A DNA stretch of 64,000 nucleotides from Streptomyces sp. NBC_01214 (GCF_026340975.1 NZ_JAPEOS010000001.1:372001-436000), one strand, 5' to 3'; shown: positions 37,377 through 45,962, counted from the stretch's first letter. Translations and numbers: made by a program. The notes: generated from the letters alone by a model not told the origin.

Positions 37377-38546
37377 TCAGGCGACGAGTTCGCGCTCCAG
37401 TGGAGTACGGAAGCGCGGGGTGATCCGGGCCTCTCCCACCCATGCGGCGAGCCGCGCGGCCTCCGTGGTGATCGCTTGCTCGGCGGCTCGGCCGGGGCTG
37501 CCCAGCAGCCGCCAGACGATCTCGCCGTCGGAGCGCTGCGCCCAGCCGCCGACGATCTCGCCGTTCCACCACACGGTGGGGCCGATGTTGCCGGCGTAGT
37601 CGAACAGGGCGCTCTTGTGGGCGGGGTCGAGGTGGAAACCCCGGTCGGCCCAGCCCATGGCGGTGGGGTCGAGGGCGGGCAGCAGCGCGGCCCAGGGCTC
37701 CGGCGCCGGTTCGGGCCCGGTGTCCCCGGGGCTGACCAGGGCGGTGCTGCCGTCTTCCAAGCGGACCTGGTCGGGGCCCACGGCTGCGAGGGCCTTGCGG
37801 ACGTCCGTGAGGGTCCACCCGGTCCACCACTTGAGGTCGGCCTCGGTGGCGGGACCGTACGCGCGCAGCCAACGGCGGGCGATCTCGGTGCGGGCCTCGG
37901 CGGCGGGTGCGGCGGGCCAGGGCTCGGTGTGGACCCAGCGGTACTGGCTGGAGGTCCAGGAGCCGCGTGGTCGGGCACGGCGGATACGGCCGTCGGCGGC
38001 GAGCAGGCGGATGACCCGGGTGGCGACCCCCTGCTCGGTCTCGTACTTCTTGCCGCGGCTGATGGTGATCTTCTGGCGCAGCGCGGGTACGGCTGCGGAC
38101 AGCTGGCTGCCGGTGGAGGGGCCGTGGGCGTCGAGGGCGTCGAGCGCGGCGGCCTCCGCGCCGGCGAGCCACGCGGCGTCGAGCCCCTGACCGTCCTCGT
38201 CGAGGTGCTTGAGGAGGGTGCGGCGCTCTTTCGCGGCGATCGCGCGGGCCGTGGAGGCGTCGACGTGCGGGGCGAGTTCGGCGGAGACCGCGAAGAGCGT
38301 GTTGCGCATGCTGAGCAGGCGCACGAGGCTTACGTCCTCGTAGAGCGCCCGCTCGATCGCGTCCGGGCCGCCTTCGGTGAGCCGGGCCCGGGCCGAGAGG
38401 AAGACGGTCGCGGCGTCGGTGGCGTGCAGGGCGACGACGGAGTCCGCCGTTTCCGCGACGGTCGCGGCGCGGGCCGAGGGAGCCAGACGGTGGCGCCGGC
38501 CGAGCCGGTGGCGTCGCTCGGCGGTGGTGACGAGAGGGAGGCTCAT
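37377..38546 (-). CDS. HTH_42 winged-helix protein (AlkZ/YcaQ superfamily)
   Basis: 389-residue protein of the winged-helix DNA-binding HTH_42 family, which includes the DNA glycosylases AlkZ and YcaQ/AlkX that unhook alkylated or cross-linked DNA. Tandem winged-helix modules are suggested by ALDALDAHGPSTGSQLSAAV and RRWLRAYGPATEADLKWWTG. Where AlkZ and AlkX carry a QxQ or QxD catalytic motif near the N-terminus, this protein reads LHATD (about residues 43-47), so activity is uncertain. I chose ATG 38546 (MSLPLVTTAERRHRL). Upstream are two acetyltransferase genes on the same strand. Confidence 0.78.
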   Translation of the reverse strand: MSLPLVTTAERRHRLGRRHRLAPSARAATVAETADSVVALHATDAATVFLSARARLTEGGPDAIERALYEDVSLVRLLSMRNTLFAVSAELAPHVDASTARAIAAKERRTLLKHLDEDGQGLDAAWLAGAEAAALDALDAHGPSTGSQLSAAVPALRQKITISRGKKYETEQGVATRVIRLLAADGRIRRARPRGSWTSSQYRWVHTEPWPAAPAAEARTEIARRWLRAYGPATEADLKWWTGWTLTDVRKALAAVGPDQVRLEDGSTALVSPGDTGPEPAPEPWAALLPALDPTAMGWADRGFHLDPAHKSALFDYAGNIGPTVWWNGEIVGGWAQRSDGEIVWRLLGSPGRAAEQAITTEAARLAAWVGEARITPRFRTPLERELVA

Positions 38547-38603
38547 CCTCCCGATCGTAGGCCGGGCCGCCGACACGGCGACCCGGCTTGCCGGAACGTC
38601 CGA

Positions 38604-39065
38604 TCAGAGCTGGAGCTTGAACCCGACGTGCGAGGCGGTGAACCCGAGCCGTTCGTAGAAGCGGTGGGCATCGGTCCGGGTCACGTCCGAAGTCAGCTGC
38701 ACCAGTGCGCAGTTCTCGGCACGGGACTTCTCGACGGCCCATTCGACGAACCGGGTGCCCAGGCCGCTGCCGCGCTCGTCGGCGTGTACGCGGACGCCCT
38801 CGATGAGGGAACGGGTCGCCCCCTTGCGGGAGAGTCCCGTGACGATCGTCAGCTGGAGGGTGCCCACGACACGGTCGGCGCGGACGGCGACGACCAGGTG
38901 TTGGTTCGGGTCGCCGGTGAGGCGTTTCAGGGCTGCGAGGTACGGGGTGAGGTCGTCCGGGGACTCGCGGGTGGCGCCGAGCGGGTCGTCGGCCAGCAGG
39001 GCGACGATGGCGGGTACATCGGCCTCGGTGGCCGGACGGATCGTCAGCTCGGGAGTGTCGGTCAT
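38604..39065 (-). CDS. GNAT-family N-acetyltransferase
   Basis: 153-residue single-domain GNAT. It begins MTDTPELTIRPATEADVPAI. The acetyl-CoA loop is EGVRVHADERGSGLGTRFVE (R/QxxGxG near residues 100-106), then FYERLGFTASHVGF near the end. Substrate unknown; it resembles small-molecule acetyltransferases. ATG 39065 after AAAGGAGAACGC. It starts 14 bases after the next upstream acetyltransferase gene, so they are co-transcribed. Confidence 0.87.
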   Translation of the reverse strand: MTDTPELTIRPATEADVPAIVALLADDPLGATRESPDDLTPYLAALKRLTGDPNQHLVVAVRADRVVGTLQLTIVTGLSRKGATRSLIEGVRVHADERGSGLGTRFVEWAVEKSRAENCALVQLTSDVTRTDAHRFYERLGFTASHVGFKLQL

Positions 39066-39079
39066 GATGCGTTCTCCTT

Positions 39080-39973
39080 TCAGCCGGCCGCCACGGTGAG
39101 CGGCGCCCACCGGCGGGTCCAGTCTCCGGGCAGGCCGGGGATGTCCCGGGTCATGACGGCGTTGAAGGCCACGGAGGCCAGGCCCCGGTCCTTGAGCCAG
39201 GCGAGGAGTTCCTCGTGCCGTACGTCGACATCGGTGCGCAGCGCCCGGTCGGTGCCGATCGCGAGCGCGGTGACCAGTGACTGGGCGGTTGCGGTGTCAT
39301 GGGCGATCAGCGGGCCGATGACCTGGGTGTTCATATTGGGCCAGGCTGCCGCGTAACCGGTGAGTGCCCGGTCTCCGGAGCGGTCCTCGGCGACGACCAG
39401 CCGGTCGGCGAAGGCAGGAAGCCGGGTGATGATGTGGGTGCGGTCGGTGCCGAAGACCTCGGCGTCCAGACGCAGGATGCGGGGGAGGTCCTCGGCGGTC
39501 GCCGGCCGGACCCGCGAGGTGCCGCACGTGCCGGGGGCGCCCTCGTGCCGGAAGGTGCCCGTCAGCATCTCGGTGCGGCCGGTGGTCTCGAAGCCCAGTT
39601 CCTCGTAGAGGGGGCGCCCGTAGGGAGTGGCGTGCAGGGTGAGGGGGACGCCCTTGAGCACGTCATCGCAGACGTGGGTCATCAGACGGCGGCCCAGGCC
39701 TTGGCGGGCGAAGCGATCGGCCACGAGGACCATCCCGATCGCGGCGAGCTCCGGACCGGCATGGGTGTCGCCGTAGCGGGTGACGACGCAGGCGGCCGCG
39801 AGTCCCCGGCCGTCCGGGGCGTCGACGCCGTAGCCGTTTCCGGCGGCGAGGAGCAGACGCCACTTGTGTTCCTCGCGGAGCCATCCGCGATCTTCGGACA
39901 GGTCGGCGCAGCGGTGGAGATCGTCCACGGTCAGCGCCCGGATCGGTAGATCGGTGAGGTGTGGTGGTGTCAC
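39080..39973 (-). CDS. Tandem-domain GNAT acetyltransferase
   Basis: 297 residues with two GNAT-like halves. The N-half (about 10-140) has a good acetyl-CoA loop, RFARQGLGRRLMTHV, and LYEELGFETTG. The C-half (about 150-290) begins SRVRPATAEDLPRILRLDAE and is more degenerate, with no clear QxxGxG. Substrate unknown. ATG 39973. Followed by a second GNAT gene 14 bases on. A triple parS cluster begins 55 bases upstream of its start. Confidence 0.85.
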   Translation of the reverse strand: MTPPHLTDLPIRALTVDDLHRCADLSEDRGWLREEHKWRLLLAAGNGYGVDAPDGRGLAAACVVTRYGDTHAGPELAAIGMVLVADRFARQGLGRRLMTHVCDDVLKGVPLTLHATPYGRPLYEELGFETTGRTEMLTGTFRHEGAPGTCGTSRVRPATAEDLPRILRLDAEVFGTDRTHIITRLPAFADRLVVAEDRSGDRALTGYAAAWPNMNTQVIGPLIAHDTATAQSLVTALAIGTDRALRTDVDVRHEELLAWLKDRGLASVAFNAVMTRDIPGLPGDWTRRWAPLTVAAG

Positions 39974-40027
39974 CTGGCCCAGACTGGATCATGGACTGGG
40001 GGCCGTCCAGAGGATTTGGGGTCGGAT

Positions 40028-40041
40028 GTTTCACGTGAAAC
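40028..40041. promoter_or_regulatory. parS: parS site (cluster of three)
   Basis: Perfect GTTTCACGTGAAAC in the divergent gap between the tandem GNAT gene and the HAD phosphatase gene. First of three sites within 79 bases. Confidence 0.95.
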
Positions 40042-40073
40042 GCCGGGTACCCCCGGACGGCCGGCCGGACGGT

Positions 40074-40087
40074 GTTTCACGTGAAAC
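40074..40087. promoter_or_regulatory. parS: parS site (cluster of three)
   Basis: Perfect GTTTCACGTGAAAC, 32 bases after the previous site and only 5 bases before the next. Confidence 0.95.
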
Positions 40088-40092
40088 ACGGT

Positions 40093-40106
40093 GTTTCACG
40101 TGAAAC
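40093..40106. promoter_or_regulatory. parS: parS site (cluster of three)
   Basis: Perfect GTTTCACGTGAAAC, 22 bases before the HAD phosphatase start, where it must overlap promoter or leader sequence. Confidence 0.95.
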
Positions 40107-40128
40107 GGACCGACTAGCCTCGTCGGCT

Positions 40129-40779
40129 ATGACCCTCCTGCACCTCTTCGACCTCGACGGAACGCTGATGTATGGCTCGGCGGCGCCGGTCGAGATCTCC
40201 CGCCAGCTCGGGCTGAGCGCCGAGATTGCCGAACTGGAACGGGCTTTCGGCGCGCAGAAGATGGGTCCGCACCAGTTCTCCATGGCCGCCCACGCCCTCT
40301 GGGCCGATCTGACGCCCACGCACGTCCGGGCGGCGTTCGACGGGGCGCCCTGGCTCGCGGGGATCCGGGACGTCTGGCAGGAGATCAGGGAACGCGGGGA
40401 CTACTGCGCGGTGATTTCCCTGTCGCCGTCGTTCTTCGTGGAGCTGCTGCTGGAGTGGGGTGCGCATGCCGCGCACGGCTCGGTCTTCCCGGAGGTCCCG
40501 TTCACCCGTCCCGTGGAGGAGTCCGGGATCCTGACACCCGAGGGCAAGGTCATGGTGGCGGACCGGCTCTGCGCACAGTTCGGTGTGAGCCGGGCCGACT
40601 GCGTCGCCTACGGGGATTCGGTGACCGACGCGATGCTCTTCGAGGCGGTGCCGGTCTCGGTGGCGGTGAATGCGAGGCCCTATCTCGCCGAGCGGGCGAC
40701 CCATGTCTACGAGGGCCGGGATCTTCGGGAGGCATACCAGCTCGTGGGGCTGACGCGCCCGGGAGTTGACGCATCTTAG
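40129..40779 (+). CDS. HAD-family phosphatase (phosphoserine phosphatase-like)
   Basis: 216-residue HAD hydrolase. Motif I is FDLDGTL, with nucleophile D8 and acid D10. Motif II Ser lies in VISLSPSFFVELL and motif III Lys around TPEGKVMVADRL. Motif IV is CVAYGDSVTDAML. The helical cap between motifs I and II fits HAD subfamily IB, like SerB. Substrate is not certain. I chose ATG 40129 (MTLLHLFDLDGTL). An upstream GTG in frame would translate two parS sites and is rejected. Confidence 0.87.
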   Translation: MTLLHLFDLDGTLMYGSAAPVEISRQLGLSAEIAELERAFGAQKMGPHQFSMAAHALWADLTPTHVRAAFDGAPWLAGIRDVWQEIRERGDYCAVISLSPSFFVELLLEWGAHAAHGSVFPEVPFTRPVEESGILTPEGKVMVADRLCAQFGVSRADCVAYGDSVTDAMLFEAVPVSVAVNARPYLAERATHVYEGRDLREAYQLVGLTRPGVDAS

Positions 40780-40921
40780 GAGGAAAGTGGGTTCGAAACG
40801 CGGAATTTCTGCATTTCCCCGCAGGCCTCAGAGCCGGCTGGCACGCTGTGAGACCCGGAACCACGGATTCACAGGCCGTGGCGTGTGCAGACCGACCGAG
40901 ATGCTCGAAGCGAGGCACCGC

Positions 40922-42109
40922 ATGGACGCTCCGCCCACCAGATCGGACAGACGCGAATCGGCCCGGATATCCGGCGAGGGCGGTGCGATCGAGCCCTCAC
41001 CGGATGCCGTACTCATCCGCCGGACCCTCGCGGAGATCGCCCCCGTCGCCGACAAGGTGACCTCGTACTTCTACGCTCTGGTGTTCACCGGGCACCCGGA
41101 AGTGCGCGGCATGTTCCCCGCCGCCATGGACGTACAGCGGGACCGGCTCCTGAAGGCACTGCTGACCGCAGCCGAGCACATCGACAATCCCGCCGTCCTC
41201 GTCCCCTATCTGCGCCGACTGGGCACCGGACACCGCAAGTACGGCACGATGGCCGGTCATTACCCGGCGGTCGGCGAGGCCCTCATCGGGGCACTGTCCC
41301 GGTACGCGCGGGACAGCTGGGGGCCCGAGCCGCAGGCGGCCTGGGTGCGGGCGTACACCGCGATCTCCCAGATCATGATCGACGCGGCGGCGGAGGAAGA
41401 GGCGAAGGCCCCCGCGTGGTGGCACGCCGAGGTGGTCTCCCACGATCTGCGCACCCCGGACATCGCGGTACTGACGGTCCGCCCCGACCAGCCCTACGCC
41501 TTCCTCGCCGGCCAGTACGCGAGCCTGGAGACCCCGTGGTGGCCGCGGGTGTGGCGGCACTACTCCTTCGCCTCGGCGCCGCGCGCCGACGGGCTGCTGT
41601 CCTTCCACGTCAAGGCCGTCCCTGCGGGCTGGGTCTCCAATGCCCTGGTGCGCCACGCCCGCCCGGGAGACGTACTGCGCCTGGGCCCGCCGGCCGGGTC
41701 GATGGTGGTGGACCACACCACGGACAACGGCATGCTGTGCCTGGGCGGGGGCACCGGGATCGCTCCGATCAAGGCGTTGATCGAGGACGTGGCCGAACAC
41801 GGCGAGCGGCGGCCGGTGGAGGTGTTCTTCGGGGCCCGCAGTGACAGCGACCTCTACGACAAGGACACGCTGCTGGGGCTCCAGCGCTCGCACCCGTGGC
41901 TTTCGGTGCGCCCGGTGGTCGGCGACGGGCTGGCCGGACAGTTGCCGCACGCGGTGGGCAAACACGGGCCGTGGAGCTCGTACGACGCGTTCATCTCCGG
42001 TCCGCCCGCGATGATCCGCAACGGAGTGTACGAGCTCCTGCGGATCGGCATCCCCTGCGAGCGGATCCGGCACGACGCGGTGGAGGAACTGGCCGGGATC
42101 GCCGACTGA
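40922..42109 (+). CDS. Flavohemoglobin-like globin/reductase fusion
   Basis: 395 residues. The N-terminal globin domain (about 25-160) has proximal His H104 in GTGHRKYG and an aromatic B10-region SYFYALVF (Tyr51). The C-terminal ferredoxin-reductase module has FAD motif R212-H-Y-S215 and NAD(P) motif GGGTGIAP (275-282). Such proteins oxidise nitric oxide to nitrate or act as globin-coupled reductases. A nitrosative-stress role is plausible but not shown. ATG 40922 has GAGG 6 bases upstream; ATG 40901 is also in frame. A 142-base gap separates it from the HAD gene. Confidence 0.87.
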   Translation: MDAPPTRSDRRESARISGEGGAIEPSPDAVLIRRTLAEIAPVADKVTSYFYALVFTGHPEVRGMFPAAMDVQRDRLLKALLTAAEHIDNPAVLVPYLRRLGTGHRKYGTMAGHYPAVGEALIGALSRYARDSWGPEPQAAWVRAYTAISQIMIDAAAEEEAKAPAWWHAEVVSHDLRTPDIAVLTVRPDQPYAFLAGQYASLETPWWPRVWRHYSFASAPRADGLLSFHVKAVPAGWVSNALVRHARPGDVLRLGPPAGSMVVDHTTDNGMLCLGGGTGIAPIKALIEDVAEHGERRPVEVFFGARSDSDLYDKDTLLGLQRSHPWLSVRPVVGDGLAGQLPHAVGKHGPWSSYDAFISGPPAMIRNGVYELLRIGIPCERIRHDAVEELAGIAD

Positions 42110-42135
42110 GACCGGAGGCAGCCCGCCGGTCTCAG
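42106..42135. terminator. Bidirectional terminator between flavohemoglobin and Nudix genes
   Basis: 10-bp perfect stem CTGAGACCGG / CCGGTCTCAG with a 10-base loop. The left arm includes the flavohemoglobin stop codon, and the right arm ends 8 bases from the convergent Nudix stop. Confidence 0.7.
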
Positions 42136-42142
42136 CCCGGCG

Positions 42143-42622
42143 TCAGCCCAGGTCGGGAGCGTGCATGGCGCGGACGCCCTCGATGTTGCCGTCGAGATAG
42201 TGCCGCAGGGACAGCGGGACGAGATGAACGGCGGCGATGCCCACCCGGCTGAAGGGCACGCGGACGATCTCGTACTCGCCCTCGGGCTCGTCGACCTCGG
42301 GGCCGTGCCGGAGGTTCGGGTCCATCGATTCGAGGCGGCAGACGAAGAAGTGCTGCACCTTCACGCCGGTCACCCCCCTGTCGGCGATGTGCTCGACGGT
42401 GTCGACGAAGCAGGGCACCACATCGGTGATCTTCGCGCCGAGTTCTTCGTGGACCTCCCGGTGGAGGGCGTCGACGACGGTGGGGTCCGAGGGCTCCACT
42501 CCCCCACCGGGGGTGAGCCAGTACGGGTCGACGCCGGGCCGGGTGCGTTTGATGAGGATCAGGTCGCCACCGTCGAGCAGGATCGCGCGGGCGGTGCGTT
42601 TGACCACGGGACGTTCGGTCAT
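42143..42622 (-). CDS. Nudix hydrolase family protein
   Basis: 159-residue Nudix-fold protein. It has GGGVEPSD followed by ALHREVHEELGAKI (about residues 38-62). The core REVHEELG of the Nudix box is intact, but the earlier Glu of GX5E reads Pro. Nudix enzymes cleave nucleoside diphosphate-linked substrates; the substrate here is unknown. I chose ATG 42622 (MTERPVVKRTARAILLDGG), though no clear ribosome site precedes it. It is 61 bases from the LysR gene upstream on the same strand. Confidence 0.83.
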   Translation of the reverse strand: MTERPVVKRTARAILLDGGDLILIKRTRPGVDPYWLTPGGGVEPSDPTVVDALHREVHEELGAKITDVVPCFVDTVEHIADRGVTGVKVQHFFVCRLESMDPNLRHGPEVDEPEGEYEIVRVPFSRVGIAAVHLVPLSLRHYLDGNIEGVRAMHAPDLG

Positions 42623-42683
42623 GGGAGAAGAGTGGCCCGCCACTCCGCTTCTGAAACACGCCAAGGGCCGGAAAAGAGCGGGC

Positions 42684-43589
42684 TCACCAGTGCACTGCCG
42701 CGTCCAGCAGCCGGTCGTGCGCCCGGGCGAGGTGGGCGAGGGCCAGGCTCCCGGTGCGTACGACCAGGAACCAGGTGCGCAGCGGCGGCACCGCGGGCTC
42801 GGTCAGCGCCACGATCCGACCGCTGTCGAGGGCGTCCTGGCACAGGTAGCGGGGCAGGACGGCGAGTCCGGCGCCGGCCCGCACGCACTCCAGTACGGCC
42901 CGCAGGTCGGGTACGACCACGGTGGCGGCCAGGGACGTGGCATCGGGGAGGGCGTCGAAGACGGCGGCCCAGTAGCGCGTGACGAGCGGCAGGCTCTCGT
43001 GGACCTCGACCAGCGGGATGCCGTCCAGTGCGGCGGAGCCCTCCTCGCGCAGCCGGTCCATGTCGACGAGGGCGGCCCAGTAGGGCGCGGCGACCAGGAC
43101 GTGCTCCTCGTCGCACAGCGCGGTGGCGGTGAAGAGCCCGCCCCGGGGGTGGGCGGTGGTGATGACGAGGTCGTGGTGGCCGGCGGCGAGCCCGTCGAGG
43201 GTGGCCTCGGCATCGGTCTGCGGGGCGGCGCGCAGGGTGTGGCCCTGGCCGACCAGGACGGCGAGGGCGGGAAGCACGCGCAGGCACAGGAACTCGGGAG
43301 GCCCGGCGACGTGCAGGGTGCGTAACGCGCCGGCGGCTTCCTGTTCGGCCTCGGTGATCTGCAGCAGGGCGTCGAGGTGCGGGGCGGCCTTGTGGGCCAG
43401 CTCGTCGCCGATGGCGGTGGGGGTGACGCCACGGGCCCGGCGGTGGAAGAGCGGGCGCCCCAACTGGCGCTCCAGGGTGCGGATCTGCGAGGTCACGGCG
43501 GGCTGGGACAGTCCGAGGAGGGCGGCTGCGCGGGTGAAGGAGCCGGCCCGGTGGACGGCGACGAAGGTGCGCAGCAGGGTCAGGTCCAT
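42684..43589 (-). CDS. LysR-family transcriptional regulator
   Basis: 301-residue LysR regulator. The N-terminal winged helix (1-62) has GSFTRAAALLGLSQPAVTSQ, broken here at residues 16-35, then LGRPLFHRRARGVTPTAIG. A periplasmic-binding-protein-like effector domain covers about 90-295. The target is not obvious: the nearest genes are the downstream Nudix gene and the trans-sulfuration-type operon beyond a terminator. ATG 43589. AT-rich sequence TATAAATATGCAG just upstream may be its promoter or operator. Confidence 0.9.
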   Translation of the reverse strand: MDLTLLRTFVAVHRAGSFTRAAALLGLSQPAVTSQIRTLERQLGRPLFHRRARGVTPTAIGDELAHKAAPHLDALLQITEAEQEAAGALRTLHVAGPPEFLCLRVLPALAVLVGQGHTLRAAPQTDAEATLDGLAAGHHDLVITTAHPRGGLFTATALCDEEHVLVAAPYWAALVDMDRLREEGSAALDGIPLVEVHESLPLVTRYWAAVFDALPDATSLAATVVVPDLRAVLECVRAGAGLAVLPRYLCQDALDSGRIVALTEPAVPPLRTWFLVVRTGSLALAHLARAHDRLLDAAVHW

Positions 43590-43712
43590 CGCTGCACCTC
43601 TCGGTGGGGGCCTTCAACTATAAATATGCAGATAGCTCCCTGTCGTTACCGTGATTGGACTCTGACGCAGAGTCAACTAGCCTTGTCACGTGGTTCTTCG
43701 CGCGCAGAACCC

Positions 43713-43753
43713 GGGGCGGTCCGAGCCACCAGGGGGGAGGCTCGGACCGCCCC
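43713..43753 (-). terminator. Terminator of PLP/phosphatase operon
   Basis: 15-bp perfect stem (GGGGCGGTCCGAGCC / GGCTCGGACCGCCCC) with an 11-base loop, 85 bases after the PLP-enzyme stop. Confidence 0.8.
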
Positions 43754-43838
43754 ACACGGCGACGGCCGTCCCCCGTTCCGTCCTCGGCCCTGTCGTCAAA
43801 GTCCCGTCTGGCCCGCGACGCCACTGTGACGGCAGGAC

Positions 43839-44993
43839 CTAGGCGCCCGCGTGGTCGAGGGCGCGCAGCACGTCCGCGACCAGGTCCTCGGTGTCCTCGG
43901 CGCCGGCGGAGAAGCGGATGAACCCCTCCGGCACGGCGTCGCCGCCCCAGCGTCCGCGCCGCTCGGCGGTGGACCGTACCCCACCGAAACTCGTGGCGTC
44001 CTCGACCAGGTGCAGGGCGGCCATGAACCGCTCCGCGTGCGCGCGGTCGGGCAGGGTGAAGGAGACCACCGACCCGAAGCCCCGCATCTGCCGGGCGGCC
44101 GTCTTGTGGGAGCGGTCCGTGTGAAGCCCCGGGTAGCGCAGTCCGCTCACGTCCGTCCGGTGCGTCAGTGCCTCGGCGACGGCCAGTGCGTTGGCCCACT
44201 GGCGGTGCGCGCGCAGCTGGATCGTGGCGAGGGAGCGGTGCGCGAGCCAGGCTTCCATGGGCCCGGGGATCGCACCGACGATCTTGCGCCACCGCCGGAC
44301 GCGGGCGGCGAGCTCCGGATCGCGGCAGACGACGTACCCGAGCAGTACGTCGCCGTGGCCGGTGAGGCCCTTGGTGCCGCTCGCCACCGAGAAGTCCGCC
44401 CCCAGCTCCAGGGGCCGCTGCCCGAGCGGGGTGGCCAGGGTGTTGTCGACCGCGACCAGGGTCCGGCCGGAGTGCGCCGCGTCCACGAGGCGGCGTACGT
44501 CGCACACGTCGAGCCCGGGGTTGGAAGGGGTCTCGATCCACAGCAGCCGGGCCCCGTCGAGGGCCGCGAGCTGGGCGTCGTCGCCGGTCGGAGCGGTGCG
44601 GACGTGGATCCCGTACGCCTCCAGCTGCTCGCGCAGCAGGGGCAGGGCTTGGTAGCCGTCGTCGGGCAGGACCACGGTGTCGCCGGTGTGCGCCTGGGAG
44701 AGGAGGACGGCGGAGACCGCCGCCATGCCGGAGGCGAAGACGATGGTGTGCACGTCCTCGCCGGGGGCTTCCAGTTCCCCGATCGCCCGTTCCAGCAGCG
44801 TCCAGGTGGGGTTGGTGTCGCGCCCGTAGGCGTACGGGCCTTCGACGTCGCCGGGGAGGTGGAAATGGGCGGCGAAGACCGGTCCGGGCAGGGGCGGTTC
44901 GTTCTTGACGGCCTCGGGCAGTCCGGCCCGGACGGCTCGGGTGCCGTCGCCGAGCGCGGCTGCTCCGGCTTCCTGCGGGGCGTATTCGTTCAC
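43839..44993 (-). CDS. Cys/Met-metabolism PLP enzyme (cystathionine gamma-lyase/synthase family)
   Basis: 384-residue fold-type I PLP enzyme of the trans-sulfuration family. Family features are YAYGRDTNPTWTLLERAI (about residues 54-71), FASGMAAVSAVL (86-97) and PLP Lys K208 in SGTKGLTGHGD. It most resembles cystathionine gamma-lyase or gamma-synthase; exact reaction not certain. The GTG start at 44993 overlaps the phosphatase stop by 4 bases. Third gene of a membrane protein, phosphatase, PLP-enzyme operon. Confidence 0.87.
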   Translation of the reverse strand: MNEYAPQEAGAAALGDGTRAVRAGLPEAVKNEPPLPGPVFAAHFHLPGDVEGPYAYGRDTNPTWTLLERAIGELEAPGEDVHTIVFASGMAAVSAVLLSQAHTGDTVVLPDDGYQALPLLREQLEAYGIHVRTAPTGDDAQLAALDGARLLWIETPSNPGLDVCDVRRLVDAAHSGRTLVAVDNTLATPLGQRPLELGADFSVASGTKGLTGHGDVLLGYVVCRDPELAARVRRWRKIVGAIPGPMEAWLAHRSLATIQLRAHRQWANALAVAEALTHRTDVSGLRYPGLHTDRSHKTAARQMRGFGSVVSFTLPDRAHAERFMAALHLVEDATSFGGVRSTAERRGRWGGDAVPEGFIRFSAGAEDTEDLVADVLRALDHAGA

Positions 44994-45481
44994 GCGGTGT
45001 GCTCCTTCACTGCGGCGCGTACAGCGTCCAGCAGGCCGGGGCTCGCGGCCTCGACCAGCTCCAGGCACTCCTCGAACCCGTCGAGCGGCCCGTAGTAAGG
45101 ATCCGGTACGTCGGTCTCCGCGGCCGAGGCCGCCGGGTCGTAGGACCGCAGCAGCCGCACCTTGGCGGCGTCCTGTGCAGTGGGCGCGAGTGCCCGGAGG
45201 TCACGTAGGTGCCCGGCGTCGAGCGCGATGACGAGGTCCAGGCGGGCGAACCAGGAGGAGCGGAACTGGCGGGCCCGGTGGTCCTGCTCGTAGCCGGCCG
45301 CCTCCAGGACGGCGATGGTGCGCGGATCGGCACCGTCCCCCTCGTGCCAGCCACCGGTGCCGGCGCTGTCCACCTCGACCAGGGTGTCGAGGCCGTCGGC
45401 CGCCACGTGGGCACGGAAGACCGACTCGGCCATGGGGGAGCGGCATATGTTGCCCGTGCAGACGAAGCAGACGCGGTACAT
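44990..45481 (-). CDS. Low-molecular-weight protein tyrosine phosphatase
   Basis: 163-residue LMW-PTP. The catalytic P-loop VCTGNICRSP holds C8-x5-R14-S15. The general acid Asp lies in VPDPYYGPLDGFEECLELVE. It dephosphorylates phosphotyrosine or related substrates; it is distinct from the arsenate reductases of the same fold by the DPYYG motif. ATG 45481, 11 bases after the membrane protein gene. Overlaps the next gene by 4 bases. Confidence 0.92.
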   Translation of the reverse strand: MYRVCFVCTGNICRSPMAESVFRAHVAADGLDTLVEVDSAGTGGWHEGDGADPRTIAVLEAAGYEQDHRARQFRSSWFARLDLVIALDAGHLRDLRALAPTAQDAAKVRLLRSYDPAASAAETDVPDPYYGPLDGFEECLELVEAASPGLLDAVRAAVKEHTA

Positions 45482-45492
45482 GGTGGGCCCGT

Positions 45493-45873
45493 TCAGTTCT
45501 TGTCGGGCAGGACCATGTTCATGGCCCAGGAGACGATGGAGATGATCAGGCCGCCGAGCAGAGCGGTCCAGAAGCCGTCGACGTGGAAGCTGAGGTCGAG
45601 CTGCGAGGCCAGCCACGAGGTCAGCAGCAGCATCAGGGCGTTCACGACGAGCGTGAACAGGCCGAGGGTGAGGATAAACAGCGGCAGCGAGAGCAGCTTC
45701 ACCACCGGCTTGACGAGCAAGTTGACCAGGCCGAAGACCAGCGCGACCAGGATCAGGGTGAGCGCCCGTCGGCCCGTGCTGCTGCCGTCGTCGAGGGTGA
45801 TGCCGGAAAGCAGCCAGATGGCGACGGCCAGGGCCGCCGCATTGGCGAGCGTCTTGACTACGAAATTCGTCAT
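45493..45873 (-). CDS. Four-helix phage-holin-superfamily membrane protein
   Basis: 126-residue protein with four hydrophobic helices (about residues 8-25, 36-53, 63-85 and 95-118; e.g. LFILTLGLFTLVVNALMLLL). This is typical of the mycobacterial 4-TM holin superfamily (YvlD/DUF360-like). The name is structural: such chromosomal members are not phage lysis genes. Function unknown. ATG 45873 (MTNFVVKTLANAAALAVAIW). First gene of the operon leading to the phosphatase, divergent from the cupin gene. Confidence 0.85.
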   Translation of the reverse strand: MTNFVVKTLANAAALAVAIWLLSGITLDDGSSTGRRALTLILVALVFGLVNLLVKPVVKLLSLPLFILTLGLFTLVVNALMLLLTSWLASQLDLSFHVDGFWTALLGGLIISIVSWAMNMVLPDKN

Positions 45874-45962
45874 GTGTCTGATCGTGGCAGAGAAGATCCC
45901 GGTGGAACATCCGCAGATCAGCGGATGCAAGGGAACGATCGAGTACAAGGGGCACAACCACG

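Noticed and set aside
40072-40128. Upstream GTG for the HAD phosphatase (MFHVKHGVSRET...)
   Set aside because: Would translate two parS sites; FDLDGTL motif position and homologue length favour ATG 40129.
45493-45873. Holin-superfamily gene as evidence of a prophage
   Set aside because: Family name is structural; the gene is in a housekeeping operon with a phosphatase and a PLP enzyme, and no other phage genes are near.
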